A stretch of 64,000 nt of DNA from Actinopolyspora saharensis (GTDB lineage Bacteria > Actinomycetota > Actinomycetes > Mycobacteriales > Pseudonocardiaceae), in NCBI RefSeq assembly GCF_900100925.1, contig NZ_FNKO01000002.1, forward strand, positions 1,984,001 through 2,048,000, in the 5' to 3' direction. The stretch's first letter is position 1, and every line of letters begins with the position of its first letter. The translations under genes and the position numbers were made by a program. This document shows, one piece after another, positions 9,013 through 17,287 of the stretch. The notes beneath the pieces are model-generated. The model did no database searches. It saw nothing but the letters and a program-made list of their open reading frames with translations, and had not been told where the DNA came from.

Positions 9013-9633
9013 ATGAGCAGGAATTCCGGCTACGGTGAACGTCCCGAGGACGAAGCCGGGCGACGGTACGGGCGGGACGACGGGCAGGACTTCGACGAGG
9101 CGACTTTCGCGGACGTCTACAGTGGACTGAGTTTCGGCAGCAAGCGCGGTCGGAAGAAGCGCCGCTCGGACGAGGAGCGGAAGTCGGATAGTTCGCAGCA
9201 GGAGCCCCAGCGGCCCCCTGAGCGTCCTGCCCCGGAACCCTCCTCGTCCCAGCCTCGGGAAGAGGTTGATGCGGGGGGCGTCGACCCGGGGGACACTCCC
9301 GCGGCCAGCATTCGCTCGTATGCCTGGACGGGGGGCAGGACCAAGACCAATGTGGAACTCGAACTGGAGACTCTGGTTTCCACCGGCGCGAACTACCGTC
9401 CGGGTGCGCCGTTGCGGCAGGAGTACCAATCAGTGGTGCAACTGTGCGGCCATCCCCGGTCGGTAGCCGAGGTCGGGGCGCTGCTCGGTGTGCCATTCGG
9501 TGTGGCCAAGGTTCTGTTGGCGGACATGGCCGAACAGGGGCTGGTCGACGTCCATCAGACCGTGACCGACAGCGGCAGTGAACCGCACATGATGTTGATG
9601 GAAAGGGTGTTGAGTGGACTCCGCCGGCTTTAA
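9013..9633 (+). CDS. cvnC: DUF742 protein, conservon component C
   Basis: A 206-residue protein with a low-complexity, charged N-terminal half and a C-terminal DUF742 winged-helix-like domain (from about 105: SIRSYAWTGGRT, then YQSVVQLCGHPRSVAEVGAL and LADMAEQGLVDVH). The ATG at 9013 was chosen over an in-frame alternative 42 bases upstream because it lies just past the roadblock stop and gives the usual MSRN-type start. DUF742 proteins are constant third members of conservons and are thought to bridge the kinase and the GTPase. Its end overlaps the GTPase gene by 20 bases, showing tight coupling. Confidence 0.92.
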   Translation: MSRNSGYGERPEDEAGRRYGRDDGQDFDEATFADVYSGLSFGSKRGRKKRRSDEERKSDSSQQEPQRPPERPAPEPSSSQPREEVDAGGVDPGDTPAASIRSYAWTGGRTKTNVELELETLVSTGANYRPGAPLRQEYQSVVQLCGHPRSVAEVGALLGVPFGVAKVLLADMAEQGLVDVHQTVTDSGSEPHMMLMERVLSGLRRL

Positions 9634-10219
9634 GGCGCCCCAGCAGACCGGAAAATCGTCCACGAGCTCGGCCAAGATCGTGGTCGCGGGTGGATTCGGG
9701 GTGGGTAAGACGACCTTCGTCGGCTCGGTTTCCGAGATCGTCCCGCTCACCACGGAAGCGGTCATGACGGAGGCCAGCCAGGGAATCGACGATCTGGCTG
9801 CCACACCGGGCAAGAACTCCACCACGGTGGCGATGGACTTCGGCCGGTTGTCGCTGGACGAGGACTTGATCCTCTACCTGTTCGGAACTCCGGGGCAGCA
9901 GCGTTTCTGGTTCATGTGGGACGACCTGGTACGTGGTGCGATCGGAGCCGTCGTGCTGGTGGACACCCGCAGGTTGGCCGACTGCTTCTCCGCGATCGAT
10001 TTCTTCGAGGACCGGGGAACGCCGTACGTCATCGGGGTGAACTGCTTCGACGGAAGGCTGCAGCACAACCTCGAGGAGGTGCGCGAGGCGCTCGCGGTCG
10101 GCTCCGACGTCCCGCTGCTCAGCTGCGACGCGCGGGATCAGGCATCGACGAAGGAGGCGCTGATCTCGCTGGTCGAGTACGCGATGAGCAAGTGGGTGGC
10201 CTCGGGTCGCAGCGCCTGA
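9614..10219 (+). CDS. cvnD: ATP/GTP-binding protein, conservon component D
   Basis: A 201-residue small GTPase-like protein. The P-loop GGFGVGKTT lies near residue 27, the switch region shows a DFGRL motif, and YLFGTPGQQRFWFMWDDL is the G3 region, with the Ras-type DTAGQ replaced by GTPGQ as in all conservon GTPases. The specificity motif is VNCFDG rather than NKxD. The GTG start sits inside the DUF742 gene (20-base overlap). It is the output of the conservon; its partners are unknown here. Confidence 0.93.
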   Translation: MDSAGFKAPQQTGKSSTSSAKIVVAGGFGVGKTTFVGSVSEIVPLTTEAVMTEASQGIDDLAATPGKNSTTVAMDFGRLSLDEDLILYLFGTPGQQRFWFMWDDLVRGAIGAVVLVDTRRLADCFSAIDFFEDRGTPYVIGVNCFDGRLQHNLEEVREALAVGSDVPLLSCDARDQASTKEALISLVEYAMSKWVASGRSA

Positions 10220-10563
10220 CGGAGCTCTTCCGCCTCGGTCGTCGGGGTGCTCGCTCCAGCGGGATCCTCCGCTGATCCGGTCGCGGGCGCCCCGGCCGGG
10301 TGAGGAACGGGCCCGGTGGTTCCGAACGATGAGCTGGATCACCGCGTCCGGGGCACCCGCCCCTCGAACGATCCCCGACCGGTCGGGTGGATCCGTTCCG
10401 CGGGAGCTCCTCGGCGCGGGAGGCGCCGGTGGTGCCCGGCGCCGTCCGCGCCGAGCCGTCACGGCCCGGCGAGCCCGCCCGCCTGCTCGACAGCGTGCTC
10501 GTCGCCGCCTCGACGTCCGGTCCGGAGGAACTTCCCGGACTCCGGGCGGCTTCGCCGGGGAGC
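10220..10563. other. Convergent intergenic region after the conservon
   Basis: About 340 bases between the conservon GTPase stop and the stop of a convergent small gene. I see no gene and no classical terminator in it. Open frames crossing it are antisense shadows of the neighbouring genes. Confidence 0.4.
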
Positions 10564-10893
10564 TCACCGCTTCGCGGCGTCGCGCTCCGAGGTGTCGCCG
10601 TAGACGAGGTCGTCGGCCTGCGTCAGCCCGGCCTCCAGCTCCGCGCGCTGCTCGGGCGAGAGCGTGTCGCGGAAACCCTCGCCCGCCGCGCGCACGAGCA
10701 CCATGAGCTTCTTGGCCATGCCCCGCGCCTGCGTCAGCCGGACGTCGGAGGCCGCGAGCATCTCCCGCGAGTCGTGGATGAGCTTGCGGTAGCGGTGGTT
10801 GAGCTCGGCGTGCTGGTCGACCACGTCCAGCGCCCGTTCCAACGGGGAAAGCCGGTCGGTCGACACCCGCACCTGATGGGGATCCTGCTGCAC
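10564..10893 (-). CDS. Hypothetical 109-residue protein
   Basis: A hydrophilic, probably all-helical protein rich in Arg, Glu and Leu, with no signal peptide or membrane segment. Codon use is strongly GC3-biased like its neighbours, which supports real coding. I do not recognise the family. It is divergent from a small gene at 11032 and convergent with the conservon, so it is its own transcription unit. The ATG at 10893 is the first start in the frame. Confidence 0.55.
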   Translation of the reverse strand: MQQDPHQVRVSTDRLSPLERALDVVDQHAELNHRYRKLIHDSREMLAASDVRLTQARGMAKKLMVLVRAAGEGFRDTLSPEQRAELEAGLTQADDLVYGDTSERDAAKR

Positions 10894-11031
10894 ACCGAAA
10901 CCCTACGAAGTCGGCGCGGGATCACCGGACGAGCGCGCGGCTGCGGTGACGTTTCTCACCGGATTCCCCGGGGTGCGCCCGATGATTCCGATTCGTGGTC
11001 CGCGGGGCGGGCGGCTACCTAGAATGGTGCG

Positions 11032-11295
11032 GTGAGCATCGATCGTGTCGAGCGCGCCAGACGCAGACAAGCCCGCAGGGAGACCCGCACGCGTCGCTCC
11101 GAGAGCAGGGGGGACGCGGTGACCGGGGTGGACGGCCTGTTCGACGCGGGCAGCAAGTACCGGCTGGAGCGGGCCGAGTGGGTCGCCGTCGCCAAGGAGG
11201 ACGACAGGCACGCGGGCGAGGGCGTGGGAGACGACCCCGCGGAACGGCCGATCCGACTGCGTCCGCGGGCGAGCGGCTCGGAATCGGAAAAGTGA
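11032..11295 (+). CDS. Hypothetical 87-residue basic-then-acidic protein
   Basis: A short frame starting at a GTG, with an Arg-rich first 25 residues and a more acidic C-terminal half containing LFDAGSKYRLERAEWVAVA. The local shift from basic to acidic and the GC3 pattern suggest a real small protein, but the ribosome site is weak and no family is recognised. The next gene is convergent on the other strand. Confidence 0.42.
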   Translation: MSIDRVERARRRQARRETRTRRSESRGDAVTGVDGLFDAGSKYRLERAEWVAVAKEDDRHAGEGVGDDPAERPIRLRPRASGSESEK

Positions 11296-11433
11296 GCGTC
11301 GGCATGCTCCCGAGGACTCGACAGCGGATCCACCCCGTCCGTAGTGTCGATGGCGCGCCCCGCGCTCCCGGTGACCCCCAGGCCGGTCGAGCGCGGGGCG
11401 CTCTCCCGTTCGGGGTGGTTCTTCGCCGTCGGG

Positions 11434-11856
11434 TCACTCACCGGCCGACCAGCCGGTGACCCGCCGCACCTCGATCACGATCAGGCTCGCCCGCGGCGGG
11501 TGCTCGGCGTACTGCTCGTACTTGTCGGCCAGCGCCCGCACGAGCTCCGGGTGCTGTTCGGCGGCGGCCACCTCCGCGGCCCCGTCCGCGCGCACCCACC
11601 ACAGCGCTCCCCAGTCCTCCTCGTAGTGGTCGACCAGCACCGACACCAGGGGGTTCTGCTCGATGTTGCGCAGCCTGCGCAGCGAGGTGGTGGTCTTGGG
11701 CTTGTGATCCACCGCGGTGACGATGCGCTCGCCCCCGCGGGCCACGGCGAAGGTCACCGGGACCAGGTGGGGTTGGGCGTCGTGGCCCACCGTGGCCAAC
11801 CGCGCGACGCGGGCCCGTTCGAGCAGCCCCGTTGCCTGCTGTCGGTCGATGCGCAT
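11434..11856 (-). CDS. PPOX-class F420-dependent oxidoreductase (TIGR03668-type)
   Basis: A 140-residue split-barrel flavin/deazaflavin-binding protein of the pyridoxamine-phosphate-oxidase superfamily. Recognisable stretches are RVARLATVGHDAQPHLVPV, DHKPKTTTSLRRLRNIEQNP and HYEEDWGALWWVRADG, the pattern of the probable F420-dependent PPOX subgroup found across mycobacteria and relatives. It should use F420 or a flavin for reduction of an unknown substrate. The ATG at 11856 (MRIDRQQATG) was chosen; a start 72 bases upstream would add residues absent from the family and collide with the divergent hydrolase. Confidence 0.85.
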   Translation of the reverse strand: MRIDRQQATGLLERARVARLATVGHDAQPHLVPVTFAVARGGERIVTAVDHKPKTTTSLRRLRNIEQNPLVSVLVDHYEEDWGALWWVRADGAAEVAAAEQHPELVRALADKYEQYAEHPPRASLIVIEVRRVTGWSAGE

Positions 11857-11884
11857 GTGGCGATTCGCTCCGTATGTTCGTAAT

Positions 11885-12868
11885 GTGTCTTCCGGTTCGC
11901 GGCCAACTTTCCCCGTTCGCGGCCCCAAGGCCGCGCCCAGCTACGAGCGGCGTTCGTACTGGACGCGTTACCAGGAGTTCTTCCCGGGGGCTCTGCAGGT
12001 GCTCCCGGGCGACGCCCCGGAGGAGCGGTGGTGGTCCTGGCGGGGGACCGCCGTGCACCTGGACGTCGTCCGCAGGGACGGCGCGCCCTGCAAGCTCCTG
12101 GTGCTGCACGGTATCGGCGGTTACGGAAGGATGCTGGCTTCCTACTCCAGGTTGCCCGCGCTGGCCGACCTGGAGTACCTGGCGCCGGATCTTCCCGGGC
12201 ACGGGTTGAGCTCGGCCGGGTTCGCGGTCGGTTATCGGCAGTGGGTAGACTTCGTGATCGACCTGCTGGCCGCCGAGCGGGCCCGTGACCGCAGGCCGGT
12301 CGTCCTGTTCGGGGTGGGCACGGGTGGTTGGCTGGCCTACCAGGTCGCCGCCCGCGTTCCCGACCGCATCGCTGCTCTGCTGGTCACCGGGCTGGCAGAC
12401 CCGGGGTTGGCGGGAGTGCGGGACGGTTTGGCCGCGAATCCGGGGGCCGGGCTGCTGTCCGAGGTGTTCGCCGGGGTGCCGCTCCTGCCTCCGCTGCACG
12501 AAGTCCCGCTGCGGTGGTTGCTCGACGTCACCGCGGTCTCCAACCACGCGCGCTTCGCCGCCGCCTTCGCCTCCGACGAGTTGGGGGGTGCGCGCAGGAT
12601 CCCGCTGGAGCTGTTCCGCTCCTACCTGCGGCTGCGCCCCGCTGTCGATCCCGAGCGGTTCACCGGCCCGCCGGTGCTGCTGGTGCGTCCCGAGGAGGAC
12701 CGCTGGACCCCGGGGACCTATTCGGAGCGCTTCTTCGAGCGGCTGGCCGCCCCGAGGAGAGCGGTTTCGCTGGTGCGCTCCGGCCACCTGCCGAGCGAGG
12801 AGGCGGGGCTGGCCGAACTGGACCGCTCGGTGCGTGACTTCCTCGAGGAGTTCCGGATCCCGCACTGA
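11885..12868 (+). CDS. Alpha/beta hydrolase
   Basis: A hydrolase of about 327 residues. It shows an oxyanion-region motif LLVLHGIGGYGRML, a DLPGHGLSS segment, and a nucleophile-elbow position reading VLFGVGTGGWLAY, where Thr stands where Ser is usual (GxSxG becomes GVGTGG). The C-terminal SGHLPSEEAGLAEL supplies a candidate catalytic His, and RPEEDRWTP the candidate acid. The start is uncertain: a GTG at 11885 was preferred because it avoids overlap with the divergent oxidoreductase that begins at 11856. Loss of the nucleophilic Ser makes it possibly non-hydrolytic, or a Thr nucleophile; substrate unknown. Confidence 0.7.
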   Translation: MSSGSRPTFPVRGPKAAPSYERRSYWTRYQEFFPGALQVLPGDAPEERWWSWRGTAVHLDVVRRDGAPCKLLVLHGIGGYGRMLASYSRLPALADLEYLAPDLPGHGLSSAGFAVGYRQWVDFVIDLLAAERARDRRPVVLFGVGTGGWLAYQVAARVPDRIAALLVTGLADPGLAGVRDGLAANPGAGLLSEVFAGVPLLPPLHEVPLRWLLDVTAVSNHARFAAAFASDELGGARRIPLELFRSYLRLRPAVDPERFTGPPVLLVRPEEDRWTPGTYSERFFERLAAPRRAVSLVRSGHLPSEEAGLAELDRSVRDFLEEFRIPH

Positions 12869-13318
12869 CCGTTCGACACGCTGGGTGCTCACGCGACACG
12901 TACCGTGCTCGCCCCGTCGGGTTGTTGCGGCAATGTTCACAGTGGCCGGTGGTTGCTCCGCGTTACCCGTTCCTGTTTCGGTTCCGTGGTGCACCCGTGC
13001 GAAAACCTTTTCCCGTGGTCGGTTTCGGGTGACGGTGCTCGCCCGACGTTCGTCCGGACGAGTGATTGGTGGGCTCGGGACACCTGTCCGGTGACGAGGC
13101 GCTCGCGGTGAGAGCGGCCGGGAGGTTGCGCCGACCGGCCACCTGTGGCGGGGAGAGCGGAAGAATTCGATGAACACGGCGAGTGGCCGCCTCTAGTAAT
13201 CTGTCCGGAGTGTCGTCCACGATGGCACCAATCCGAAGCTGGTCAACCAGGGCGATCGTGCGTCACGATCGACGCTGAGTAGCGCGACTCGTCGGGTCGC
13301 TTGGTGGGAGGAGCGTGG
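12869..13318. other. Intergenic region before the GGDEF-EAL gene
   Basis: About 450 bases with no supported gene on either strand. It must contain the promoter of the GGDEF-EAL protein, but I cannot name a clear -35/-10 pair. The last bases give a strong GGGAGGAG ribosome site for the downstream ATG. Confidence 0.4.
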
Positions 13319-15979
13319 ATGATCGAGCATCACCGCTCTTCGGGAGCGACGGTGGACACCGAGGTCCCGCGTCCTCCGGTGCGCTCGGAAGTCTCCCCGC
13401 GGCGCCGCCGCATCTTCAACGGCTTCTCACTGGCCGTGCTGTTCACCGGAGTCCTCGTCGCCGCGGCCGCGGCGTGGGCGCTGCCCTTCCACTACGACCC
13501 GGACCTGCTGGTCATCGGACCGTTGCTGGCCGCGGGATTCCTGCTGGTCGAGCAGCTCACGATCGACGTGGACGCCAAGCGGGTGGGTTGGACGATCTCG
13601 TTCACCGAGATCCCGCTGCTGCTGGGGTTGCTGACGGCGCCCTTCGAGGTGGTGCTGGCGGCCAACCTCGTGGCGGGGCTCGCGGCCCAGGTCGGCAAGC
13701 GGGCCGCCACCCACGTCTCCTACAACGCCGGCGTGCTGTGCTGGGAGATCGCCGTCCCCTTCCTGGTGGCCGCGGGGTGCAACGACCTGCTCGGCTCGAC
13801 CGTGCCCCTGTGGTTCTGCGCCGGCGTGGGCGCGGTCAGCTCCTCGCTGATCAGCTGCGGTTGCGCGGTGGCCGCCCTGCACGCCCTGGGTAACGGGATG
13901 CGGGTCTCGGCCGGACTGCTGCTCGGCGGGCGCACCTTCGTGGTGGGGCTGCTCAACACCTCGATCGGCCTCGTCGGCTACGAGCTCGCGACCAACACCC
14001 GCTGGGGGTGGACGCTGGTCACCGTGCTCGCGGTCGGGGTGCTCGCGCTGTACCGGGCCTACTCCGGGCTGCTGCGGGAACAACGGGACCTGGAGGCGCT
14101 CAGCGACGTGAGCCTGCGCGTGGCCCGCTCCGGCCAGCGCGCGGCCCGTGCGCTGTCCGATTCGGACGCTCCGGCCGTCAGCGCCATCGGGGAGCAGGTC
14201 TCGGTCGAGGAGTGGGAACCCGTGGCCGAGCGCATCCGCGAGCAGCTGAACGCCACCCGGGTGGTGCTGCGGATCTCACTGGATCCGCGCGGCGAGGTGC
14301 GCACCCTGGTATCCGGGGCCGCGCAACCGGGGGAGATGACCGAGGACGGAGCCGCGCTGCTGCGGGAGTGCCCGCTGCTGCAGCTTCCCGGCACCCACGT
14401 GCGCTCGTTCCGGTTGATCGACGCACCGGAGGAGATCCGCCGCTCGCTGCGCGTCAGGGGAGCCCACGAGGCCCTGGTGGTCCCGTTGCGCGGGACGAAC
14501 CAGCTGCTCGGGGCCATCGAGGTGCACGACAGGGTGAGTCGCTGGCGCGGTTTCGGACGGGCGGACGTCCGGTTGCTGCACACCCTGGCCAGCCACCTGG
14601 CCACCGCGATGGACAACCGCAGGTTGCTGGCCAGGCTGCGGCACGATGCCTACCACGATCCGCTGACGGGGCTGCTCAACAGGACCGGCTTCAGGGAGAT
14701 GACCGCGGAGGCGCTGCACGAGGACGCCGCAGTGGTGCTGCGCGTGGACCTCGAGCTGCTCACCACGGTCAGCGAGGCCCTCGGCTACGCCTGGGGCGAC
14801 CGGATGATCGTCGCTGCGGGCAGGAGGATGCGCGAGTACCTCGGCTCGCACGTGCCCGTCGCGCGGCTGGAGGCCAACTCGTTCGCGGTGCTGCTGCACG
14901 GGCACACGGAGGAGCAGGCCGCGGAGATCGCCACGGCCCTGCGCGAGGTCATCGCCGAGCCCTACCCGTTGGACAGGCTGGTCGTGGAGGCGACGGCCGT
15001 GGTCGGCTACGTCTCCTCGGTTCCCGCCGAGGAGGACTCGGCGGGCGACGTGGACGTGCTGCTGCAGCGCGCCGACGTGGCCGTCCGGGCGGCCCGCAGC
15101 GGCGAGGACGGGGTGCGCGGCTACGTCCCGAGCATGGGCCAGATATTCCTGCGGCGCTTCCAGCTGGTGACCCAGTTCCGGCAGGCGCTGGAGTGCGGGC
15201 AGATAGAGGTGCACTACCAGCCCAAGGTCGCGTTGCCGAGCAGGAACGTGGTCGGTTCCGAGGCGCTGGTTCGCTGGTCCCATCCGGAGTACGGGCGGCT
15301 GTCCCCGGACGAGTTCGTCCCCGTGGTGGAGGCCACCGGGCTGGTGGATGCCCTCACCTCCTTCGTGCTGGAGCGCGCGCTCGGCCGCATCAGGAACTGG
15401 CTGGACCGCGGGCTGCGCCTCTCGGTCGCGGTGAACCTCTCGGTTCGGAATCTGGCGGACGAGACCTTCCCCGATCGCGTGAGCGAGGCCTTCGACCGCC
15501 ACGAGGTCCCGCCGGGGCTGCTGACCTTCGAACTCACCGAGTCGAGCGTCATGGCCGATCCGGACCGTTCGCTGCCGGTGCTGCGCAGGCTCCGCGCGCT
15601 CGGGGTCGTGCTCGCGGTGGACGACTTCGGCACCGGGTACTCCTCGCTGGCCTACCTGCGGCAGCTGCCCATAGACGAGGTCAAGATCGACAAGAGCTTC
15701 GTGCTCGGCATGGGAACCGACCTCAGCGATATGGCCGTGGTGCGCTCGATCGTCGAGCTCGGGCATTCCCTGGAGCTGAGCGTGGTGGCCGAGGGGGTCG
15801 AGGACGACGCCGCGCGGGACCAGCTCGTGGGGATGAACTGCGACACCGCGCAGGGCTACCTGATCTCGCGTCCCCTCTCCGAGGAACGGTTCGAGGCGTG
15901 GTTGTGGGCGCGCACGAGCAAGGTGGCTCCGGGGGAGTGCGGTGCCCCCTCCGGGGAGACGGTCCTCCGGGTGAACTGA
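13319..15979 (+). CDS. Membrane GAF-GGDEF-EAL protein, predicted c-di-GMP phosphodiesterase
   Basis: An 886-residue protein: several hydrophobic helices over about 30-250 (MASE-like sensor), a GAF-like region around 270-430, a GGDEF domain (about 440-605) and an EAL domain (about 620-865). The EAL domain looks competent: SEALVRW, FELTESSVMAD, VDDFGTGYSSLAYLRQLP, VKIDKSFVLGM and VVAEGVED are all present. The GGDEF signature is lost: the expected RxGGDEF reads RLEANSF near residues 516-522, so cyclase activity is unlikely and the domain may be regulatory. The ATG at 13319 follows GGGAGGAG and was preferred to an upstream TTG. It is a single gene with the only c-di-GMP domain in the window. Confidence 0.92.
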   Translation: MIEHHRSSGATVDTEVPRPPVRSEVSPRRRRIFNGFSLAVLFTGVLVAAAAAWALPFHYDPDLLVIGPLLAAGFLLVEQLTIDVDAKRVGWTISFTEIPLLLGLLTAPFEVVLAANLVAGLAAQVGKRAATHVSYNAGVLCWEIAVPFLVAAGCNDLLGSTVPLWFCAGVGAVSSSLISCGCAVAALHALGNGMRVSAGLLLGGRTFVVGLLNTSIGLVGYELATNTRWGWTLVTVLAVGVLALYRAYSGLLREQRDLEALSDVSLRVARSGQRAARALSDSDAPAVSAIGEQVSVEEWEPVAERIREQLNATRVVLRISLDPRGEVRTLVSGAAQPGEMTEDGAALLRECPLLQLPGTHVRSFRLIDAPEEIRRSLRVRGAHEALVVPLRGTNQLLGAIEVHDRVSRWRGFGRADVRLLHTLASHLATAMDNRRLLARLRHDAYHDPLTGLLNRTGFREMTAEALHEDAAVVLRVDLELLTTVSEALGYAWGDRMIVAAGRRMREYLGSHVPVARLEANSFAVLLHGHTEEQAAEIATALREVIAEPYPLDRLVVEATAVVGYVSSVPAEEDSAGDVDVLLQRADVAVRAARSGEDGVRGYVPSMGQIFLRRFQLVTQFRQALECGQIEVHYQPKVALPSRNVVGSEALVRWSHPEYGRLSPDEFVPVVEATGLVDALTSFVLERALGRIRNWLDRGLRLSVAVNLSVRNLADETFPDRVSEAFDRHEVPPGLLTFELTESSVMADPDRSLPVLRRLRALGVVLAVDDFGTGYSSLAYLRQLPIDEVKIDKSFVLGMGTDLSDMAVVRSIVELGHSLELSVVAEGVEDDAARDQLVGMNCDTAQGYLISRPLSEERFEAWLWARTSKVAPGECGAPSGETVLRVN

Positions 15980-16010
15980 AGCGGTGTCTCCCGTTCGGGA
16001 GCTCGCCCGT

Positions 16011-16032
16011 CCCCGGCGGTTGCTTGCCGGGG
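16011..16032 (+). terminator. Possible hairpin terminator after the GGDEF-EAL gene
   Basis: Stem CCCCGGC paired with GCCGGGG around an 8-base loop, about 30 bases after the stop codon; a smaller hairpin CTCCCG/CGGGAG lies just before it. There is no T-run, so termination is plausible but unproven. Confidence 0.4.
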
Positions 16033-16116
16033 GCTGCGCGGGGGCGCGGCGCCCTCGGCGTGCCGGATCCCGCTGCTGAGCCCGATGAGCTGGGAATACG
16101 CGCGATGGGCCCCCCG

Positions 16117-16147
16117 TTGAAAGCGGTGCGTGGATGTTGTGTAGAGT
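16117..16147 (+). promoter_or_regulatory. Possible promoter of the tRNA-Thr/tRNA-Met/rpmG unit
   Basis: TTGAAA at 16117 and TAGAGT at 16142 separated by 19 bases, about 23 bases before tRNA-Thr. Spacing is slightly long for a vegetative sigma-70 promoter; the placement is what supports it. Confidence 0.35.
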
Positions 16148-16169
16148 AGTAGTCGCTCCGCAAGGGCAC

Positions 16170-16242
16170 GCCCCAATAGCTCAGTCGGCAGAGCGTCGCC
16201 ATGGTAAGGCGAAGGTCTACGGTTCGAGTCCGTATTGGGGCT
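16170..16242 (+). tRNA. tRNA-Thr (GGT)
   Basis: A 73-base tRNA with acceptor GCCCCAA paired with TTGGGGC, discriminator T and no encoded CCA. Anticodon stem TCGCC/GGCGA with loop ATGGTAA gives anticodon GGT for ACC codons. T arm contains GGTTCGAGTCC. Confidence 0.95.
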
Positions 16243-16330
16243 CTGCAGGGCAAGCCGCGGCACTCGGTATGCTGAGTGCTGCGGCTGTCTTGTGAGGGGT
16301 ACGCTGTGTACCCGCGCGGAATGTCCGCGA

Positions 16331-16402
16331 GGCGGTGTAGCTCAGGGGCAGAGCAAACGGCTCATAATCGTTGTGTCGCCGGTTCGAATCCGGCCACCGC
16401 TA
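16331..16402 (+). tRNA. tRNA-Met (CAT), elongator type
   Basis: A 72-base tRNA with anticodon loop CTCATAA (CAT). The anticodon stem AACGG/TCGTT lacks the three G:C pairs of initiators, so it is the elongator form. The acceptor GGCGGTG/CACCGCT leaves a G:T wobble at position 1:72; the discriminator is A and CCA is not encoded. It sits between tRNA-Thr and rpmG. Confidence 0.92.
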
Positions 16403-16514
16403 CTCCTGCGGCTGCGATGTCGCCCGGCCCGGGGCGGCATCCACGTGGAGTGAACCGGACAGCGCGCCGGACAACGCGATTGCCCGGTTCCAGACACGAG
16501 AAGAGAGGTCTCCC

Positions 16515-16685
16515 GTGGCTAAGACGCCCACCGATGTTCGCCCCAAGATCACTCTTGCGTGTGAAGAGTGCAAGGAGCGCAACTACATCACCAAGAAGAA
16601 CAGGCGCAACGACCCGGACCGGATGTCGTTGAAGAAGCACTGCCCGCGTTGCAACGCGCACCGCGCGCACAAGGAGACCCGCTGA
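16515..16685 (+). CDS. rpmG: 50S ribosomal protein L33
   Basis: A 56-residue L33 with GTG start. It is the zinc-binding (C+) form: CEEC at 16-19 and CPRC at 43-46 make the four-cysteine ribbon. Downstream hadA and hadB and upstream tRNA-Thr and tRNA-Met match the conserved mycobacterial order. A strong hairpin terminator follows at 16759. The C+ form is expected to be replaced by a cysteine-free paralogue under zinc limitation; no such paralogue lies in this window. Confidence 0.97.
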   Translation: MAKTPTDVRPKITLACEECKERNYITKKNRRNDPDRMSLKKHCPRCNAHRAHKETR

Positions 16686-16758
16686 GACCTGTTCGGCGGG
16701 CAACCGCTCCGGAGGCCTTCACGGGGGACTCCGGGCGGAACTGAAGACAAGCTTTCCC

Positions 16759-16800
16759 GAGAGGACCCGCTCCGGCCACGGCCGGGGCGGGTCCTCTCTT
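16759..16800 (+). terminator. Terminator between rpmG and hadA
   Basis: A 12-bp perfect stem GAGAGGACCCGC / GCGGGTCCTCTC with further pairing inside the loop (CCGGCC/GGCCGG), followed by TT. It lies 75 bases after the rpmG stop and just before the hadA start. Confidence 0.7.
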
Positions 16801-16822
16801 GTGTTGCGATATTCTACCCGGC

Positions 16823-17287
16823 GTGCCGCTCGACGAAGGTTTCATCGGACGTGAGTATCCGCCAAGCAGTCCGTACGAGGTCGCCAGGGAGAAGATCCGC
16901 GAGTTCGCGGACGCGGTCAAGGACGATTCTTCGCTGTACCGCGACGCCGAATCGGCCAAGTCCGCGGGGTACCCGGACGTGATTGCTCCGCCGACGTTCG
17001 CGATGCGATTGGCCATGACCGCCCAGGACGTGGTCGTGGGCGACGAGCAGCTCGGTCTGGACTACAGCCGGGTGGTGCACGGGCACCAGGCCTTCCGGCA
17101 CCACCGGCCGATCCACGCCGGGGACGTGCTGGTCACCGTCGTGCACGTGGACGACATCAAGGCCCGCGCGGGCAATGACTTCCTCACGGTGCGTGCCGAG
17201 ATCGGCACCGTGGAGGGAGAGCCCGTCTGCACGGCCACGTCCACCCTGGTGGCCAGGGGGACCGCCGAGGAGGGAGAACAGGCGTGA
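16823..17287 (+). CDS. hadA: FAS-II (3R)-hydroxyacyl-ACP dehydratase subunit HadA
   Basis: A 154-residue MaoC-N-type hot-dog protein beginning MPLDEGFIGREYPPSSPYEV, with KIREFADAVKD and YPDVIAPPTFAMRLAM, the diagnostic HadA pattern. It is the non-catalytic, substrate-binding partner of HadB in the dehydratase of fatty-acid elongation, studied in mycobacterial mycolate synthesis. The GTG at 16823 gives the family N-terminus; the frame is open a little further upstream through a TTG. Its stop overlaps the hadB ATG by one base. No hadC follows, so only a HadAB-type enzyme is expected. Confidence 0.92.
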   Translation: MPLDEGFIGREYPPSSPYEVAREKIREFADAVKDDSSLYRDAESAKSAGYPDVIAPPTFAMRLAMTAQDVVVGDEQLGLDYSRVVHGHQAFRHHRPIHAGDVLVTVVHVDDIKARAGNDFLTVRAEIGTVEGEPVCTATSTLVARGTAEEGEQA

